This document shows, one piece after another, positions 7,383 through 13,761 of a DNA stretch of 13,761 nucleotides. The DNA comes from Lysobacterales bacterium (GTDB lineage: Bacteria; Pseudomonadota; Gammaproteobacteria; Xanthomonadales; S139-57), in contig JALWTZ010000347.1 in the NCBI GenBank assembly GCA_026993285.1, positions 1 through 13,761 on the forward strand, read 5' to 3'. A program made the translations under genes and the position numbers. Below the pieces are notes generated by a model that worked only from the letters and a program-made list of their open reading frames with translations, made no database searches and was not told where the DNA came from. Numbering within the stretch: the first letter of the stretch is position 1; each line of letters starts with the position of its first letter.

Positions 7383-9500
7383 TTATTCAAAACCGTCGCT
7401 GAACAGCTCGCCCAGCGAGAAAAACAGGTAAGCTGCACCGCTGCTCCCCGAGGAATTGTCCCCCTGGTTGCCATTGACGCCGGTGGCATTGCTGTCTTCA
7501 CTGTCGGCACCCACCAGCACCAATGTGCCGTCGGTGGCTACAGCACCGCCGAAGTAGTCCTGCAACCCGGTATTGGAAGCCTTGAGATAGACCTGTTGCC
7601 GCCAGTTGCCCTGGCCATCATGCACAAACACATAGGCCGCACCGGGGTTATACAGCCCATTGTCTGCCTGGTTGCCATCGATTCCGGTGCTGCTGCTGTC
7701 CTCCCATTCCGCACCCACCACCGCCAGATTGCCTGAAAGGGCCACGGAAACGCCAAAACTGTCATCAGCACCGGTATTGCTGGCCTTGAGATAGGCTTCC
7801 TGGCTCCAGTTGCCATTGCCGTCACGCACAAACACATAGGCCGCGCCCGCTTGAGCAGCCGTATTGTCGTTATCATCTCCGTTGATGCCGCTGGCGGCAC
7901 TGTCCTCAAAACGGGCGCCTACCAGCACCCGATTACCGGATATGGCCACGGAGTACCCAAAGTTATCTCCAGCATCGGTATTGCTGGCCTTGAGATAGGC
8001 CTGCTGGCGCCAGTTGACATTGCCATCACGCACAAACACATAGGCCGCGCCGGAAGCACCGGCCAAATTATTGTCCCCGGCAGTATCCGGATTCTGGCCC
8101 GCTGTCACCCCGGTGAAATTACTGCTTTCGTAGATGGCACCCACCACCAGCGTATTACCATCCACGGCAACAGCAGAACCAAAGTTATCGTAGGCTTCCG
8201 TATTGGAGGCCTTGAGATAGGCCTGCTGACTCCAGTTGCCATTGCTGTCGCGTACGAACACATAAGCCGCGCCAGCCTCGGTTGCGGAATCGTCACTGCC
8301 GGCGCTGCCACTGCTGCTGCCATTGACCACCCCGGTGGCGCTGCTTGCTTCATTAAGCGCACCCACCACCACGGTATCGCCGGAAACAGCCACCGACCAG
8401 CCAAAATTGTCGCTATCACCGGCATTGTCCGCCTGCAAGATGGCCTGCTGGCTCCAGTTGCCATTGCTGTCACGGACAAACACATAGACCGCGCCGGAAT
8501 TATTTGCCGGGTCATCCACGCCTATGGCGCCCACCACCAGGGTATTGCCGGAAAGGGCCACCGACCGTCCAAACCGATCATTATTCAATGCATTGGAGGC
8601 CTTGAGATAGGCGGCTTGCTGCCAGTCGCCATTGGTATCCCGTTCAAACACATACACCGCACCTGAGTTCGACAGGCTATCCCCGCTGCCGTCTTCATAA
8701 GGCGCACCCACCGCCACGGCATTACCATCCACTGCCACAGACCAACCAAACTGATCAAAAGCCCCGGTATTGGAGGCCTTGATATAAGCCTCTTGCACAA
8801 AGGCCGGGTCGATGGTCAGCGGGTAGCGGGCCTTTCGCTCGTCGATTTCATAGGCCAGCACGGCGGCACCGTCCGCCTGCGGGTTCAGCAGCATGCGTGC
8901 TGGCAGGGCCTGCCCGTCGGCGTCCCAGACCCGCAGTTTGCGGAAGTGAATGCGCTGCCCGGCCCCCTGCAGCAGCAGGTGCCGGGCCTGGCCTTCCCCG
9001 GCCAGGCTCGCCTGCAGGTTGCTGTGCAGTTGCAGTTCCACCCGCAAGGGCGCGTCCGGCCAGGGCCGCCGGCCCGGTGCCTGGGCAAGTTCCAGCCACT
9101 GCTCCACCCCGTCGGCGTTGTTTACCCACCATTCGCGCAACTGCCCGTTCCAGCGAATATCCACCCGCCCGCCACGGGCCTGTTGTGCTTCGGGTTGCCG
9201 CAGCGGCTGCATCACCCGGCCATAGCCCACGGCCTGCAGTTGCAGGCTGATCCGTGCAGCGCCGCTTTGCAGCGTGGTGCTGCCATCCCGGGCAAAATGC
9301 AGGCGAAAGCCGTGGGCCGGGTTGCGCGCCTGCCAGCCATCGGCCACCAGCCGGGCCTGGTATGGCGTATTCGTGGGCAGTTGCGCCTGGATGGCCGACC
9401 AGTCGGCCGCGTTCAGCCCGGCCGGTGGCGCGGCCAGGGAAAGAGGGGTGATAAAGAGAAGAAACAGCGCCAGCAGGGCGCGTGCAAGCAGGGTAGCCAT
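7383..9500 (-). CDS. Secreted seven-bladed FG-GAP beta-propeller protein, copy 1
   Basis: The protein is 705 residues and its specific function is unknown. Residues 1-23 form a signal peptide (one Arg, a long Leu/Phe core, SLA before Ala24), so it should cross the inner membrane. Residues 24-238 form an N-terminal domain rich in beta-type sequence, ending in YPLTIDP, a module that often precedes repeats in secreted bacterial proteins. Residues 239-705 are seven FG-GAP-type repeats of 56-74 residues, each following YLKASN, D-x-FG, GN, VxVGAxxED, GAAYVFVRD, NW: one full propeller. The end is GELFSDGFE. The ATG at 9500 has an excellent site, GGAGGT, five bases away; the frame is open for another 117 bases upstream, but without a site or signal peptide. 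FG-GAP propellers commonly bind ligands or partners, as in integrins. The gene opposes the core operon and is duplicated next door. Confidence 0.9.
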   Translation of the reverse strand: MATLLARALLALFLLFITPLSLAAPPAGLNAADWSAIQAQLPTNTPYQARLVADGWQARNPAHGFRLHFARDGSTTLQSGAARISLQLQAVGYGRVMQPLRQPEAQQARGGRVDIRWNGQLREWWVNNADGVEQWLELAQAPGRRPWPDAPLRVELQLHSNLQASLAGEGQARHLLLQGAGQRIHFRKLRVWDADGQALPARMLLNPQADGAAVLAYEIDERKARYPLTIDPAFVQEAYIKASNTGAFDQFGWSVAVDGNAVAVGAPYEDGSGDSLSNSGAVYVFERDTNGDWQQAAYLKASNALNNDRFGRSVALSGNTLVVGAIGVDDPANNSGAVYVFVRDSNGNWSQQAILQADNAGDSDNFGWSVAVSGDTVVVGALNEASSATGVVNGSSSGSAGSDDSATEAGAAYVFVRDSNGNWSQQAYLKASNTEAYDNFGSAVAVDGNTLVVGAIYESSNFTGVTAGQNPDTAGDNNLAGASGAAYVFVRDGNVNWRQQAYLKASNTDAGDNFGYSVAISGNRVLVGARFEDSAASGINGDDNDNTAAQAGAAYVFVRDGNGNWSQEAYLKASNTGADDSFGVSVALSGNLAVVGAEWEDSSSTGIDGNQADNGLYNPGAAYVFVHDGQGNWRQQVYLKASNTGLQDYFGGAVATDGTLVLVGADSEDSNATGVNGNQGDNSSGSSGAAYLFFSLGELFSDGFE
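7386..8786 (-). repeat. Seven internal FG-GAP repeats of copy 1
   Basis: Blade limits, read from the YLKASN start of each unit on the - strand, are: blade 1 8786-8610, blade 2 8609-8442, blade 3 8441-8220, blade 4 8219-7998, blade 5 7997-7794, blade 6 7793-7590 and blade 7 7589-7386. Blades 1 and 2 have a short loop after VGAxx. Blades 3-7 carry a longer Gly/Asn/Asp-rich insertion there. Blade 3 starts with ILQADN instead of YLKASN. The repeat framework is strongly conserved at the DNA level, so exchange between blades is possible. Confidence 0.9.
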
Positions 9501-9623
9501 GAAACACCTCCCGATCTCTGCATTCCTGATTCTGTACGAAGTACCAGCTGATGCATGATCCAGTCGAGCGTTTCTGCACGGCTTGCAAGCACACGCCAAC
9601 CCGGCAATTCCGTACAAAAAACG

Positions 9624-9652
9624 AGGTTACAAAATTTCCTATTTTTTTACAA
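9624..9652 (-). promoter_or_regulatory. Candidate promoter of FG-GAP copy 1
   Basis: On the - strand, TTGTAA (9652-9647) and TAACCT (9629-9624) are separated by exactly 17 bases. Both hexamers are kept in copy 2 although the spacer between them has changed, which supports function. The -10 match is only moderate (three of six). Transcription would start near 9617, leaving an untranslated leader of about 115 bases. Confidence 0.4.
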
Positions 9653-9790
9653 TTTTCACCTCTGGAGGAGTGGGTATGTACAGCTAGCGAACCTGCTCCA
9701 CCCACAGCAACCCATGGATTAACCTAATTGCTCTAGATCTGTACTGAACCTCAACTGTTCGTGTGAGCACACTGGAGGGAAATGAAAAGC

Positions 9791-11908
9791 CTATTCAAAG
9801 CCATCGGCAAACAGCTCGCCCAGCGAGAAAAACAGGTAGGCGGCACCGCTATATAACATGGAATTGTCCCCCTGGTTGCCATTGACGCCGGTGGCATTGC
9901 TGAATTCACCGTAAGCACCCACCAGCACCAGCGTGCCGTCGGTGGCCACGGACCATCCGAACAGGTCATCAGACCCGGTATTGGAAGCCTTGAGATAGAC
10001 CTGCTGCCGCCAGTGGCCCTGGCCATCATGCACAAACACATAGGCCGCACCGGGGTCATGCAGCCCATTGTCTGCCTGGTTGCCATCGATTCCGGTGCTG
10101 CTGCTGTCCTCCATATACGCACCCACCACCGCCAGATTGCCCGCCAGGGCCACGGAAACGCCAAAACTGTCACCTGCACCGGTATTGCTGGCCTTGAGAT
10201 AGGCTTCCTGGCTCCAGTTGCCATTGCCGTCACGCACAAACACATAGGCCGCACCCGCTTGAGCAGCCGTATTGTCGTTATCATCTCCGTTGATGCCGCT
10301 GGCCGCACTGTCCTCAAAACGGGCGCCTACCAGCAACCGGTTACCGGATATGGCCAAGGAGTACCCAAAGTTATCTCCAGCATCGGTATTGCTGGCCTTG
10401 AGATAGGCCTGCTGGCGCCAGTTGCCATTGCCATCACGCACAAACACATAGGCCGCGCCAGAAAAGCTGGCCAAGTTGTTATCATTGGCAACATCCGGGT
10501 TCGGGCCCGCTGTCACCCCGATAAAATCGCTGCTTTCGGAAGGGGCTCCTACCACCAGCGTATCGCCATCCACGGCGATAGCAGAACCAAAGTTATCGTA
10601 GGCTTCCGTATTGGAGGCCTTGAGATAGGCCTGCTGGCTCCAGTTGCCATTGCTGTCGCGTACGAACACGTAGGCCGCGCCCGCACCACTCGCCGAATCG
10701 TCACTGCCGGCGCTGCCACTGCTGCCGCCATTGGTAACCCCAGCAGCTCCACTGGCTTCCCAGGGCACACCCACCACCAGCGTATCGCCGGAAAGCGCCA
10801 CAGAAGAGCCAAAATTGTCGCTACCACCAGCATTGTCCGCCTGCAAGATGGCCTGCTGGCTCCAGCTGCCCATACTGTCGCGTTCAAACACATAGACCGC
10901 GCCGGAATTGCTTGCCGGGTCATCCACACCTGTGGCACCCACCACCAGGGTATTGCCGGAAAGGGCCACCGAGCTTCCAAAGCGATCATCACTGGCCGCG
11001 TTGGAGGCCTTGAGATAGGCGGCTTGCTGCCAATCGCCATTGGTATCCCGTTCAAACACATACACCGCACCTGAGTTCGACAGGCTATCCCCGCTGCCGC
11101 CTTCATTAACAGCACCCACCGCCACGGTATTACCGTCCACTGCTACAGACCAACCAAAGCCATCAAGGGATCCAGTATTGGAGGCCTTGAGGTAGGCTTC
11201 CTGCACAAAGGCCGGGTCGATGGTCAGCGGGTAACGCGCCTTTCGTTCGTCGATTTCATAGGCCAGCAGGCTGGTGCCGTCCACTTGCGGGTTCAATGCC
11301 ATGCGTGCCGGCAGGGCCTGTCCATCGGCGTCCCAGACCCGCAGTTTACGGAAGTGAATGCGCTGCCCGGCCCCCCGCAGCAACAGGTGCCGGGCCTGGC
11401 CTTCCCCGGCCAGGCTGGCTTGCAGGTTGCTGTGCAGTTGCAGTTCCACCCGCAAGGGCGCGTCCGGCCGGGGCCGACGGCCCGGTGCCTGGGCAAGCTC
11501 CAGCCACTGCTCCACCCCGTCGGCCTTGTTCACCCACCATTCGCGCAACTGCCCGTTCCAGCGAATGTCCACCCGCCCGCCACGGGCCTGTTGTGCTTCC
11601 GGCTTTTGCACGGGTGCGAGGTTCTGACCATAGCCGACCCCTTGCAAGCGCAGACGAATACGGGCAGGGCCGCTTTGCACCGTGGTGCTGCCATCACGGG
11701 CAAAATGCAGGCGAAAGCCGTGGGCCGGATTTTGCGCCTGCCAACCATCGGCCACCGGCCGGGCCTGGTATGGCGTATTCGTGGGCAGTTGCGCCTGTAT
11801 GGCCGCCCAGTCGGTCGTACTCAGGCCGGCCGGTGGCACGGCCAGGGAAAGAGGGGTGATAAAGAGAAGAAACAGCGCCAGCAGGGCGCGGGCAAGCAGG
11901 ATAGCCAT
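9791..11908 (-). CDS. Secreted seven-bladed FG-GAP beta-propeller protein, copy 2
   Basis: This is the tandem paralogue of the gene at 7383-9500. It has the same 705 residues, the same signal peptide except for one residue, the same YPLTIDP-terminated domain and the same seven blades, and it ends GELFADGFE with a TAG stop. Counted by eye, about 90 residues differ (roughly 87% identity) and there is not one indel. Blade 5 is almost unchanged. Residues about 75-104 and certain loop positions of the other blades differ strongly. The start ATG at 11908 has the same GGAGGT site and spacing. It is transcribed divergently from pgpA, with 241 bases between the two start codons. The intact frame and kept expression signals suggest that both copies are functional. 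The ligand is unknown. Confidence 0.9.
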   Translation of the reverse strand: MAILLARALLALFLLFITPLSLAVPPAGLSTTDWAAIQAQLPTNTPYQARPVADGWQAQNPAHGFRLHFARDGSTTVQSGPARIRLRLQGVGYGQNLAPVQKPEAQQARGGRVDIRWNGQLREWWVNKADGVEQWLELAQAPGRRPRPDAPLRVELQLHSNLQASLAGEGQARHLLLRGAGQRIHFRKLRVWDADGQALPARMALNPQVDGTSLLAYEIDERKARYPLTIDPAFVQEAYLKASNTGSLDGFGWSVAVDGNTVAVGAVNEGGSGDSLSNSGAVYVFERDTNGDWQQAAYLKASNAASDDRFGSSVALSGNTLVVGATGVDDPASNSGAVYVFERDSMGSWSQQAILQADNAGGSDNFGSSVALSGDTLVVGVPWEASGAAGVTNGGSSGSAGSDDSASGAGAAYVFVRDSNGNWSQQAYLKASNTEAYDNFGSAIAVDGDTLVVGAPSESSDFIGVTAGPNPDVANDNNLASFSGAAYVFVRDGNGNWRQQAYLKASNTDAGDNFGYSLAISGNRLLVGARFEDSAASGINGDDNDNTAAQAGAAYVFVRDGNGNWSQEAYLKASNTGAGDSFGVSVALAGNLAVVGAYMEDSSSTGIDGNQADNGLHDPGAAYVFVHDGQGHWRQQVYLKASNTGSDDLFGWSVATDGTLVLVGAYGEFSNATGVNGNQGDNSMLYSGAAYLFFSLGELFADGFE
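9794..11194 (-). repeat. Seven internal FG-GAP repeats of copy 2
   Basis: The blades lie exactly 2408 bases to the right of those in copy 1: blade 1 11194-11018, blade 2 11017-10850, blade 3 10849-10628, blade 4 10627-10406, blade 5 10405-10202, blade 6 10201-9998 and blade 7 9997-9794. The blade number, order and individual lengths are the same as in copy 1, so the two genes have not gained or lost blades since duplication. Confidence 0.9.
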
Positions 11909-12031
11909 GAAACACCTCCCGATCTCTGCATTCCTGATTCTGTACGAAGTACCAGCTGATGCATGATCCAGTCGAGCGTTTCTGCACGGCTTGCAAGCAC
12001 ACGCCAATCCGGCAATTCCGTACAAAAAACG

Positions 12032-12060
12032 AGGTTACAAAATCTCTCCTTGTTTTACAA
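12032..12060 (-). promoter_or_regulatory. Candidate promoter of FG-GAP copy 2
   Basis: TTGTAA (12060-12055) and TAACCT (12037-12032) are again 17 bases apart on the - strand, at the same distance from the start codon as in copy 1. The spacer sequence differs. The divergent pgpA gene must draw its own promoter from this same 12060-12149 interval, where I see no convincing -10/-35 pair. Confidence 0.4.
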
Positions 12061-12149
12061 TTTTCACAAATACACATCGTATTTGCACCCAAGCACGCCA
12101 TCCGGCACCATGACCGCTTGTACCCTGCTTCCAACGGTGGCCTTGTTCC

Positions 12150-12662
12150 ATGAATGACCCGTCCTCTCCGCCTTCCTTGAAGGAATTGGCCTTCAAGACT
12201 CCGGAAGGCCTACTGGCCACCGGCTTTGGCCTGGGCCTCAGCCCCAGGGCGCCCGGCACGGTGGGCACCCTGCTTGGCATTCCACTGGCCATGGCCAGTT
12301 TTTACCTGCAGCCCCTGGCTGCCGCCCTGCTGCTGGTGGGATGCTTTTTTGTGGGGGTGCATGTCTGCGAGCAAACCAGCCGGCGGCTGGGGGTGCATGA
12401 CCATGGCGGCATCGTCTGGGACGAGGTGGTGGGTTACATGATTGCCGTGCTGGGCTACCCGCCCACCCTGTTCTGGCTGGGGCTAGGCTTTGTGCTTTTT
12501 CGCCTGTTCGATATCTGGAAGCCCTGGCCCATCGGCCTGCTGGACCGCAAGGTGGGCGGTGGGCTGGGAATCATGCTGGATGATGTGATTGCCGGTGTCT
12601 ATGCCTGGCTGTGCCTGCAGGGGGTAGTCGGCTATCTGCTTCACGCCCAGGGGGGCGCTTGA
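12150..12662 (+). CDS. pgpA: Phosphatidylglycerophosphatase A
   Basis: PgpA is an inner-membrane enzyme that removes phosphate from phosphatidylglycerol phosphate to give phosphatidylglycerol, a major membrane lipid. The 170 residues match E. coli PgpA (about 172). Visible marks are GFGLGLSPRAPGTVGTLLGIPLA (about 25-47), the acidic HDHGGIVWDE (83-92), DIWKPWPIGLLD (121-132) and the metal-site-like MLDDVIAGV (142-150). Hydrophobic stretches near 51-70, 93-118 and 146-165 fit membrane segments. The ATG at 12150 begins MNDPSSPPS; no Shine-Dalgarno is evident. In related genomes pgpA directly follows thiL; here the two FG-GAP genes lie between them, so pgpA needs its own promoter. Confidence 0.96.
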   Translation: MNDPSSPPSLKELAFKTPEGLLATGFGLGLSPRAPGTVGTLLGIPLAMASFYLQPLAAALLLVGCFFVGVHVCEQTSRRLGVHDHGGIVWDEVVGYMIAVLGYPPTLFWLGLGFVLFRLFDIWKPWPIGLLDRKVGGGLGIMLDDVIAGVYAWLCLQGVVGYLLHAQGGA

Positions 12663-12720
12663 GGAAAAAAGCCAACTGGCGCACAATCAGCACACCATTT
12701 CAGAACACAAGGGGATGATC

Positions 12721-13158
12721 ATGAGCCAGCTGTGGGTGGTTGCCGTTGATGGCAGCGAATCGGCCAAACGGGCCGCCGAATATGCCGAATCGGTGGCCTT
12801 GAAATGCGGCGGCGGTCTGTTGCTGGTGCATGTGATCGACTGGTCGCAGTTCAGTTTTCTCACCCCCGAGGAACTGGCCGAGCGGCACAAAAACAAGGAA
12901 GCCGAACTGAAGAACGCCCGTGAACGCGTGCTGGAACCGCTGGCGGAAAAACTGCGCAAGAACGGTGTGCCGGTGCATGTGGAAGCCGTGCACGGCAACC
13001 CGGCCCGGGAAATCAACCGCATTGCCAAGGAACAGCAAGCCAGCCATATCGTCGCCGGCCGCCAGGGGCAGACGGCCTCGCTGCTGGATCGCCTGTTTGG
13101 CGGCGTGGCCTCCTCGCTGGTACAAACCGCCGAGCTGCCTATCACGCTGGTGCCCTAA
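12721..13158 (+). CDS. Universal stress protein, UspA family
   Basis: This is a small cytoplasmic nucleotide-binding-fold protein of the Usp superfamily, 145 residues, normal for a single-domain member. It has the strand-loop start VVAVDGSESAKRAAEYA, LLLVHVID, and the region HGNPAREINRIAKEQQASHIV that leads into the binding loop GRQGQTASLLDRLFGGVASS (about 113-132). Family ATP-binding members have G-2x-G-9x-G-(S/T). Here ten residues separate the second and third glycines, and GG stands in place of GS, so ATP binding is likely but not certain. The end ELPITLVP is typical. AAGGGG (12709-12714) sits six bases from the ATG at 12721 and abuts the earlier ATG at 12715, so 12721 is the preferred start. 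Its stress response is not inferable here. Confidence 0.93.
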   Translation: MSQLWVVAVDGSESAKRAAEYAESVALKCGGGLLLVHVIDWSQFSFLTPEELAERHKNKEAELKNARERVLEPLAEKLRKNGVPVHVEAVHGNPAREINRIAKEQQASHIVAGRQGQTASLLDRLFGGVASSLVQTAELPITLVP

Positions 13159-13250
13159 CACGCTTCAGCAAGCTGCAATCCGGTTTGCACCGACATACTC
13201 CCCAGGCTTTCCACACGATGTAGCGAACGCTTGCCGCTCACCGAGATGGC

Positions 13251-13290
13251 CTGACAGGTTTGCGTATTTTTTGTTGTTACAAGAAAACAT
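13251..13290 (+). promoter_or_regulatory. AT-rich putative brnTA promoter region
   Basis: The 40 bases before the brnT start turn abruptly AT-rich. CTGACA at 13251-13256 resembles a -35. TTGTTA at 13274-13279, 17 bases on, is a weak -10. A small dyad TTGT-T-ACAA (13275-13283 region) overlaps it. BrnTA operons are generally autorepressed by the complex, so an operator is expected here, but the motif is too short to prove. Confidence 0.25.
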
Positions 13291-13572
13291 ATGGAGATAG
13301 AATACGATCAGGGAAAAGAACAGCAGAACCTGCAACGCCACGGTGTAAGCTTCAAACAGGTGGCAGATTTTGATTTCGATACAGCCTTGTATCAAATGGA
13401 CCTGCGCAAGGATTATGGCGAACTTCGCTGGATCACACTGGGTCTGGGCCAACGGGTGTATAACCTGGTTTTTACCCTGCGTGGACCAGTGATTCAAGTG
13501 ATCAGTTTCCGCAAGGCAAACAAGAGAGAAACGCAACGCTATGTCCACGAAACCGGCAAACAAGACCATTGA
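13291..13572 (+). CDS. brnT: BrnT family ribonuclease toxin
   Basis: This is the toxin of a type II toxin-antitoxin pair; BrnT members are RelE-fold ribonucleases that arrest growth by cleaving RNA. The 93 residues are of usual length. The family pattern is clear: EYDQGKEQQNLQRHGVSF at the start, F-D-x-D, a central DLRKDYGELRWITLG, and the end VISFRKANKRETQRYV. The Arg, Tyr and His/Arg residues expected in the active-site region seem to be present. The ATG at 13291 has only a weak AAGAAA upstream. The antitoxin gene starts within its last 32 bases, the usual toxin-first order of brnTA. Base composition is lower in GC than in the core genes, in line with horizontal transfer. Confidence 0.92.
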   Translation: MEIEYDQGKEQQNLQRHGVSFKQVADFDFDTALYQMDLRKDYGELRWITLGLGQRVYNLVFTLRGPVIQVISFRKANKRETQRYVHETGKQDH

Positions 13573-13761
13573 ATGGCACACGGATGAAGAGGATGCCGAA
13601 ATCACTCGCCAGGCCATGGAGGAGGGAACGCTGTTGTCTGACGAGCAGTTGGCCAACATGCAGACACTGGATGAATCCCCCTTGCCGGAGTTTTTCAAGC
13701 AAGCGGCCAAAAAACGTGGCCGGCCTCGTTCCGCCAACCCGAAAGTACAGATGACCATCCG
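13541..13761 (+). CDS. brnA: BrnA family antitoxin (5' part)
   Basis: The frame starting with the ATG at 13541 is open to the window end, 73 codons, and reads MSTKPANKTIEWHTDEED and so on, an acidic N-terminal segment that would wrap the toxin. It then reads LPEFFKQAAKKRGRPRSANP and KVQMTI, which is the beginning of the ribbon-helix-helix DNA-binding domain typical of BrnA. The stop codon lies beyond the window. It overlaps brnT by 32 bases in another frame, so translation is probably coupled. BrnA neutralises BrnT and represses the operon. A different frame starting at 13569 is a shadow. Confidence 0.9.
   Translation, partial: MSTKPANKTIEWHTDEEDAEITRQAMEEGTLLSDEQLANMQTLDESPLPEFFKQAAKKRGRPRSANPKVQMTI

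Larger units (their letters stand above)
7383..12067. repeat. Tandem duplication of the FG-GAP gene with its leader
   Basis: Unit A spans about 7383-9659 and unit B about 9791-12067, direct repeats at a constant offset of 2408 bases with no indel in between. Similarity begins at the stop codons and stops abruptly about 159 bases upstream of the start codons, within the motif TTTTCAC. The 131 bases between the units (9660-9790) hold no gene, no clear terminator and no transposon ends that I can see. No recombinase gene flanks the pair. Confidence 0.92.

Noticed and set aside
7851..8666. Open frame of 271 codons on the + strand, with a similar one of 353 codons at 10013-11074
   Set aside because: Both lie antisense to the propeller genes and show the same repeat period. 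They are kept open by the codon use of the repeats and have no ribosome-binding site or recognisable domain.
9501..9617. N-terminal extension of propeller copy 1 from a TTG at 9617 (same in copy 2)
   Set aside because: The extension would bury the signal peptide and has no Shine-Dalgarno, whereas the ATG at 9500 has GGAGGT at good spacing. The open frame overlaps the predicted untranslated leader.
9660..9790. Terminator or small gene between the two propeller copies
   Set aside because: Only short dyads were found (GTGTG-AG-CACAC near 9761-9772 and a 6-bp GTGGGT/ACCCAC pair with a long loop), without a T-tract, and no frame with a start, binding site and reasonable length.
7383..12067. Diversity-generating retroelement as the cause of the variable loops
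   Set aside because: There is no reverse transcriptase, template repeat or accessory gene in the window. The changes, for example GAA-TGG to TAT-ATG codons, are not confined to adenines. A distant element cannot be excluded.
13174..13189. Hairpin TGCAA/TTGCA after the usp gene as a terminator
   Set aside because: The stem is only 5 bp and no T-tract follows, so it is not better than chance.
13165..13758. 197-codon open frame on the - strand over brnTA
   Set aside because: It is antisense to a clear BrnT/BrnA pair, has no family resemblance and no ribosome-binding site.

Overview
The window looks like the chromosome of a high-GC gammaproteobacterium, possibly Chromatiales/Ectothiorhodospiraceae-like. 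This is an inference from the gene order glyA-nrdR-ribD-ribE-ribBX-ribH-nusB-thiL...pgpA, the GC-rich codon use and the hybrid ribBX gene. I cannot name a species from the sequence alone.

Region 1 (1-7368, all + strand) is core metabolism. It holds the 3' part of an Mrp/ApbC Fe-S carrier gene, a GC-rich hairpin, and then a promoter with an extended -10 ahead of glyA. A tightly packed run follows: nrdR (ribonucleotide reductase repressor), ribD, ribE, ribBX and ribH (riboflavin synthesis), nusB (antitermination) and thiL (thiamine-phosphate kinase). Gaps are short or negative, so the run probably works as one or two transcripts, with a possible internal promoter before ribBX. The GTP cyclohydrolase II half of RibBX has no cysteines, so a separate ribA must supply the first committed step from elsewhere in the genome.

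Region 2 (7383-12067, all - strand) is the unusual part. Two tandem paralogous genes of exactly equal length (705 codons) encode secreted proteins. Each has a signal peptide, an N-terminal domain ending in YPLTIDP, seven FG-GAP-type repeats (one complete seven-bladed beta-propeller) and a C-terminal DGFE end. They sit between thiL and pgpA, which are usually adjacent, and they are transcribed against the operon. By eye the two proteins are about 87% identical with no indels. Their 5' leaders match at all but one of 135 bases, while substitutions in the blades gather at particular loop positions, above all the two residues after each VGA. This suggests a duplicated surface or secreted binding module whose scaffold and expression signals are held constant while a face of the propeller diversifies.

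Region 3 (12150-13761, + strand) holds pgpA (phosphatidylglycerophosphatase A, the displaced end of the core operon), a universal stress protein gene, and at the right edge a BrnT/BrnA type II toxin-antitoxin pair in more AT-rich sequence. The antitoxin gene overlaps the toxin gene and runs off the window. No tRNA, rRNA, CRISPR array, transposase or integrase was seen.
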